From Cervus elaphus (Eukaryota > Chordata > Mammalia > Artiodactyla > Cervidae), in the NCBI RefSeq assembly GCF_910594005.1, contig NC_057829.1, positions 60,433,001 through 60,497,000 on the forward strand: DNA of 64,000 nucleotides, read 5' to 3'. How positions within the stretch are numbered: the stretch's first letter is position 1; each line of letters starts with the position of its first letter. Under the pieces are notes generated by a model. It was not told the DNA's origin. It saw nothing but the letters and a program-made list of their open reading frames with translations, and did no database searches. Below are positions 24,301 through 64,000 of this stretch, piece after piece. Made by a program: the position numbers and the translations under genes.

Positions 24301-27112
24301 AAGGACTCTTGCTATAGTGCCTGTTAAGTACTAGATTATCTCCCAAGAGTGTCCCCCACTTCATTTCCTAGGAAGAGATGTTTGGACTTAAAATAGAAAT
24401 GTCCAGAACTAAGTGAAAGCTAGAACAAAATGAATAATACAGCTAACAGTACTGACGGTTTACCATAGGCTGGCCATTGCGCTGAGTGCTTTATATATAA
24501 TTTCACAAAGCCCAGTTACAGATAAGTGTTATCAAAATTCAAAGACACTTTCCCCAGCTCAAACAGCTAGCAGGTGGTGCAATCAAGGCCCAAACTCTGT
24601 TCTGCTTCTTATCACCTGAAGCCCATGTTCTTACCTTCTAAGTAGACGGCTTTCTGCAAGTCACTGGGCTGTGCTAGCACTTCGTCTCCAGGTGGACAGT
24701 CTGAGGATGCTGGTGGAGTCTAGCTCATCCAGACTTGAGGACAGACCTCCTTAAGTCTGTGGACCCTGATTGCCCTCTAGTGTCAGAGCATTCTTGGGGC
24801 CAGCTGGAACCTAGAACCAGGTGTCTTTTCTCTGAGGTGGTAGGGAACCTGCCTCCCCTACAGTCCCCTACAATCCCCCTACAGCAAATCTGTCTGGTCT
24901 GGTGTCTTCCTATTGGCTAAAGGGTTTCTCCTAGGAATGGGGGTAAGATAGGTGGTAGAGATTGGAAGTTAAGAACTATTGGGGGTAGAGCAGTAGTGCT
25001 CAGGTTAAGCGTTGAACCACTGGATGGGGAATGTCTCTTATACTCAGCACACAACACACAATTGGTGCTCACTGAATATTGAATGAAGTTTTACCTCTCA
25101 TTCTCACTAAAGGGCAAGTGCTGCCAAAAGAGCAGTTGCAAAAGTCTTCATTGATTTTTGCCAGCAACACCAGCAGAAAAGACACTGTAACATTAACCCC
25201 ACCTTCCACTTCAGTAGACTCCAAGGCATGTTTACATCCATGGCTAGGCAAGAATGAAGATGCTGCTTAGGAGATGAGTTGGAGTCAGCAACGACATATA
25301 ATCAGTTTAGGCTGCCAATGTCCCAAATGGTCCATGGGTCTCAGAGAAGTCCCCCTCCACCTCCATAACTCTGCCCAGGTAGTCCATGTCACCCGGTGGT
25401 CAGTGAGCACCTGGGTGCACTGTTCATCGATGGATAGTAGGGAATCTAAAGACAGGCTCACCAGGTGGCTTATCAGGGGGAGATGACCACCCCACACCCC
25501 CTGCCAAGCCCCTTGAATCACAGGAACTCAGCAAGGTTGCTGCAAAATAGGGGAGAGGTGGTTTCATAAAATAAAGGATATAGAGCAAATAATACCTATT
25601 AGAATCTAGTCTATGGCTGCCCAATTTTCTTTCCATATGAATATTAATAATTTTGTAAATGCCCCCATAATGTATGAATATATTGTCAGACATTATTTTT
25701 ATTACTATTATAACTACCTTTATTATCATTATTTCTAAGTAATAGAAAACCTAAACCCAAGTAAACTTGGTTTGAAGAATAAAAACATTTGTTGAGGGCT
25801 TTTCACCCCCAGGTGGGGAGGTGGGAACTTCAGGATTGGTTTGTTCAGCAGCTCGTGTTGCCAGGAGTTGGTGGCCAAGAAAGGGAAGTAGGAGGGTAGG
25901 ACCACAGAAAGGATTTTGGAATAGAGAGCTGGCTTCCTAGAGCAAGGACAAGCCAAGTGCTGGAAGACAGTCTGGGTGGGAGTCCTGGTGAGGCTACGGC
26001 CGCTCCCTGGTCTTCTTTCGGGAATCGCTTTCCTTTTGAGGGAAGAGGGGAGAATTCTGACGGCCCACAGTCTCTGCAGAAATGGACTAAGGACTGAGGT
26101 GGCTACACAGGGAGAATGGACTCATGGATGACTAAACCTTAGCTGCACTTCCTGCACTAAACTCACCCTTGTCCCAGGTCCTAAGAAGGGTGAGTTTACA
26201 TCTCCCAGCTGTCTGGGATGTACTATCTTGTTTACCCACGTGAATGTCAGCTCCAGATTTGTATATTCATTGCTCCCTGACTTGCATTTCATCCCCCTCC
26301 AGCTTTTGCTCCCCCAGTCGCTGTCTGAATGCTCTGGCCTCTCCTTACCCAACTTGTCTTTCTCAGGGCCCAGTTCCAGGCCTGCCTCTTTAGTGGCGTC
26401 TTCCCCAAGGGCTTGGCCTTCTTGGGTCACTTTCTATTTTTGATTCCAGGGGCATTTGTTGTCTGGTTGGGAGCTGATTGTGGTACTTGCCATAAAGTTT
26501 CAGGCAGCTATGTTTATTGCCTTTTCAGGCAAGCTATGCCAGAACTCCCCACTCAGGGGCAGGGCAGGCAGGGTAACGTGGCTGACCATGTAAGGGTCGG
26601 GATGAGAGGTAGCATCTGGAGCCAGCCTGGGAACATGCTCCCCATGACACCATAATTCTTGTGCTCATAAAACATCCTCAGAGGATAAGAAGAAGCATGT
26701 AAGTGAGTGCTTATTTCTTTGGGAGGGCCCCCATGAGACAAGAAATCTTTCAACTGCAGACTATCAGGCACCAGTGGTGTTAAGAACAGAATGGAAGGAG
26801 GGAGAGCTCAGAGCTGTCAATGAAGCAGGCGATCCTAAGGCTGTGTGGACCCGGCACAAGGACAGCGTGCTCAACTTCAGACCATCACCATGTTTTTAGT
26901 CCCTAGGCTCCTGGGGCTTCATCTCTCATTTTCCTCCCCTCTGACTAAGTCCCTCCCCCTGGGGATCTGCCTGTGCTGCTCCCATCAACACCTGACACCG
27001 TCGAGGCCAATCAATGTTCAGAGAAGAGACTGTGTAAGAGCAGGGTGTAAGAGCCCAAGGGAGGGGAGAGGAAGAGGGTAACGAGGAGTGACAGAACGTG
27101 AATAGTGCACAC
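24301..27112. other. Intergenic, 3' flank of ALDH18A1; MIR-like at about 24430-24650
   Basis: No gene is supported. 24430-24650 resembles MIR/MIR3 (ctttatatataatttcacaa, aacagctagcaggtggtgca). A small CpG-containing patch lies at about 25990-26070. Conservation could not be assessed. Confidence 0.4.
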
Positions 27113-27966
27113 AGGCTTTTCATAAGAACTTTATTTCTCAAAAAGGGGGGAAGAATCCAAAGTATTAAAATAATTCTCTAATTTTTTGTTTTGGAGAGAA
27201 AGGACGACAAAATAACTCATATAAAAATTTCAAGCACAATGGCGGTAGGTACTTCATCCTCAAACTTGCACCTCCCATCCACAGCTTTGGTTCCAGCCAT
27301 GTCACAAGTAGGGCTGAGCTCTGGATCTGGAGAGGCTGCCAAGCAGTTAGAAAGCTTTTTATATTCACTCCACAGATAAATACAGAAGGCCAACCCGCCC
27401 AGTGCAAATGATTTAGTCCATCTCTGTGACTATTTCTGATGAGAATGCTAATAAGAACTGCCCCTCTCCAAATTCTAAATCTCTCATTTCTGAAGACCAA
27501 GAGTGTGAAAGAAATGAAATGTGGAGAGACTTGTCAGGTATGACTGGCTCTTGTAACAACCAAAGGCCAAAGGAGACTCTACCTCATTGAGGTGATAAAA
27601 GGTAAAAAGTGACTGTGATTTTTCCATTGCCTTTTATGTGGGAAAACCGGACCTTTCTGTTTTCATCATCAAAAGGAATTGCACTATGTGAAGCAATGTC
27701 CCTCTCTGTAGCAATCATGCAAAATCCCTATCTAGAGCAATTATGTTCTAACTTAGAGAAAAGAAAAAAAGAGAAGGGGGGGCGCTGGAACACGAGTCCT
27801 TAGCCCAGATTGATGTTGCCACACAGCCCAGAAGCATGGAGGTGCACTTTCCAACAGACAGGTCCTACCAGGAGGTGGGAGACAAGACGGGGCTCAGCCC
27901 GAGATGCTTGAGATGAGCTTCACTGTGAAGACCCCTCGGACACGCCCGGCTCTCCTCTGAAAGCGC
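27113..27966 (-). other. ALDH18A1: ALDH18A1 3' UTR (about 0.85 kb)
   Basis: Continuous with the last coding exon. The 3' limit is inferred from the poly(A) signal at 27135-27130. No interspersed repeat is recognised within it. Short reading frames on either strand inside it are taken as chance. Confidence 0.8.
27130..27135 (-). terminator. ALDH18A1: Poly(A) signal AATAAA of ALDH18A1
   Basis: A canonical AATAAA on the minus strand, about 830 nt after the stop codon. A TGTGTG element follows some 20 nt further downstream, as expected of a GU-rich cleavage factor site. Cleavage is expected at about 27105-27120. Confidence 0.8.
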
Positions 27967-62882
<34,916 letters not shown>

Positions 62883-62910
62883 GCTGTGAGGTGGTCACTG
62901 ACCAAGGTAT

Positions 62911-64000
62911 CTGCAGGATGCATTTAAAAAAAACAAACAATCAAAATACTAGATAGTTCATTTTACTTTCATCTACCTCCCCACACTGAGAGTAAAAACT
63001 TGACTCTCTTGATCCAAACTCTTCTGTGTTAGAGGAACTCCTACCTCTTCTACATACAGAAAAGACAGAAAAACAAACGGCTCCTTCCCCAAGCTCTGAC
63101 TCTATTCTTCCTTGCTTAGGACCATCTTAAGTTTTTTTTCCTGTTTGTTTTTAATAAATTAATTTCTATTTTTTGGCTGCACTAGGTCTTCACTGCTGTG
63201 CATGGGCTTTCTTTAGTTGTGGTGAGTGGGGGTTTCTCTTCATCGCAGTGCAGGGACTGCTCATTGTGGTGGCCTCTCTTGTTAGGGACAGTGGGTTCTA
63301 GGCACGCAGGCTGCATTAGTTGTGGCATGCAGGCTCAGGAGTTGTGGTGCACAGACTTAGTTGCTTCGAGGCATGAGGGATCTTCCTGGACCAGGGATCA
63401 AACCCATGTCCCCTGCATTGGCAGGTGGATTCTTAACCACTAGACCACTAGGAAAGTCCCAGGACCTTCTTAGTTTTTATGGAAAAAAATGGGAACTAAG
63501 TATTATGAATATTTTGAGTGACAAAAAACATCTTCAAGGTATAATGTTTATCTACTGATATTAAATCTTCACTACAATTTCTATACCATTACGGAGTCTT
63601 CAACCAATCAAAACAGATTCGACATTCCACAAGCAGCCACCTCCAGCTTCCTGCTCTCATCTCCCAAAAGAACTCTGAAAACCACATATTTGAAATGTCA
63701 GCTTGATCTCTGCTGACACAAGGAGAGGGAGGAAAGGTCGGAGGCTGCAGCTTTGTCTTTCTTCTTGCTGTCCAGAGGAATCCAAAGCATACTCTTCAAC
63801 CCCTGGGAGGGAGTGGCAATACCTGTAAACGGCTGGCATCTGGAATGACCCTGGGCACACCTCATGGAGGATGAACACACAGGTAGTTTTCAGAGCTAAG
63901 TTGTGGGCATTTTCCCACTGCAGGTCAAACTTAAAGATTTTAGACAAAGAACAGTTTATTTCATAAAAAGGCAGGAGGCTTCTTCCTATGTGTGTGTATA
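62911..64000 (-). other. ALDH18A1: ALDH18A1 intron 1, 3' part
   Basis: Upstream of exon 2 in transcript sense. It contains one CHR SINE (63160-63460) and no CpG-rich promoter-like stretch, so the first exon probably lies beyond the window. Confidence 0.7.
63160..63460 (-). mobile_element. Long CHR SINE, inverted
   Basis: About 300 bp: ttttttggctgcactaggtc at the tail side and ccactagaccactaggaaag at the tRNA head, with the full central region (ggcatgcaggctcaggagtt). Sense to ALDH18A1. Confidence 0.92.

Noticed and set aside
63657..63947. Minus-strand frame containing M-P-A-V-Y-R, resembling the start of P5CS
   Set aside because: Similarity stops after VYR. The exon at 62795-62910 matches the presequence much better and has correct splice sites and phase.
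63000..64000. Promoter or exon 1 of ALDH18A1 inside the window
   Set aside because: No CpG-rich stretch and no identifiable donor-bearing non-coding exon. Placing it would be guesswork.

Overview
The window is mammalian nuclear DNA from a ruminant, probably a bovid. The evidence is the repeat content: many Bov-tA/Bov-A2 SINEs, tRNA-Glu-derived CHR SINEs, BovB (RTE) LINE 3' ends and a ruminant L1 3' end, on top of older L1M, L2, MIR and hAT/Tigger-like relics. The species cannot be fixed from the sequence alone. There is no bacterial or viral gene content, no CRISPR array and no operon.

One gene is recognisable: ALDH18A1 (delta-1-pyrroline-5-carboxylate synthase, P5CS), on the minus strand. 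All 17 coding exons can be placed, from the start codon at 62882 down to the stop at 27967. Every intron is GT-AG and every phase is consistent. Coding lengths sum to 2388 nt (795 codons plus stop), the length of the human long isoform. The 3' UTR runs to about 27113 with AATAAA at 27135..27130 (minus). The non-coding first exon and promoter are not seen and probably lie beyond 64000. Exon 6 has tandem in-frame donors 6 nt apart that explain the two known isoforms (with or without Val-Asn, ornithine-insensitive versus ornithine-sensitive).

Layout. 1-27112: intergenic DNA 3' of ALDH18A1, with no supported gene, many SINEs, a BovB fragment with a partial RTE reading frame, L1 pieces, a C7A minisatellite (9518-9585) and an (AT)n tract inside an L1 tail. 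27113-62910: ALDH18A1 exons and introns with insertions, including a young 5'-truncated L1 with a perfect 14-bp target duplication in intron 17. 59955-62450 (intron 2): an old L1 interrupted by three later insertions, each with visible target-site duplications. About 1.1 kb away (59074-59162) is an inverted copy of one SINE/L1 junction from this nest. 62911-64000: part of intron 1.

The encoded protein is a bifunctional mitochondrial enzyme: an N-terminal glutamate 5-kinase and a C-terminal gamma-glutamyl-phosphate reductase, starting proline, ornithine and arginine synthesis from glutamate. I found no previously undescribed biological system. The observations most worth checking are the tandem donors, the templated inverted copy, an antisense-L1 retroposon and a 55-bp repeat pair flanking exon 8. 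Repeat family names and boundaries come from pattern recognition, not from a database search.
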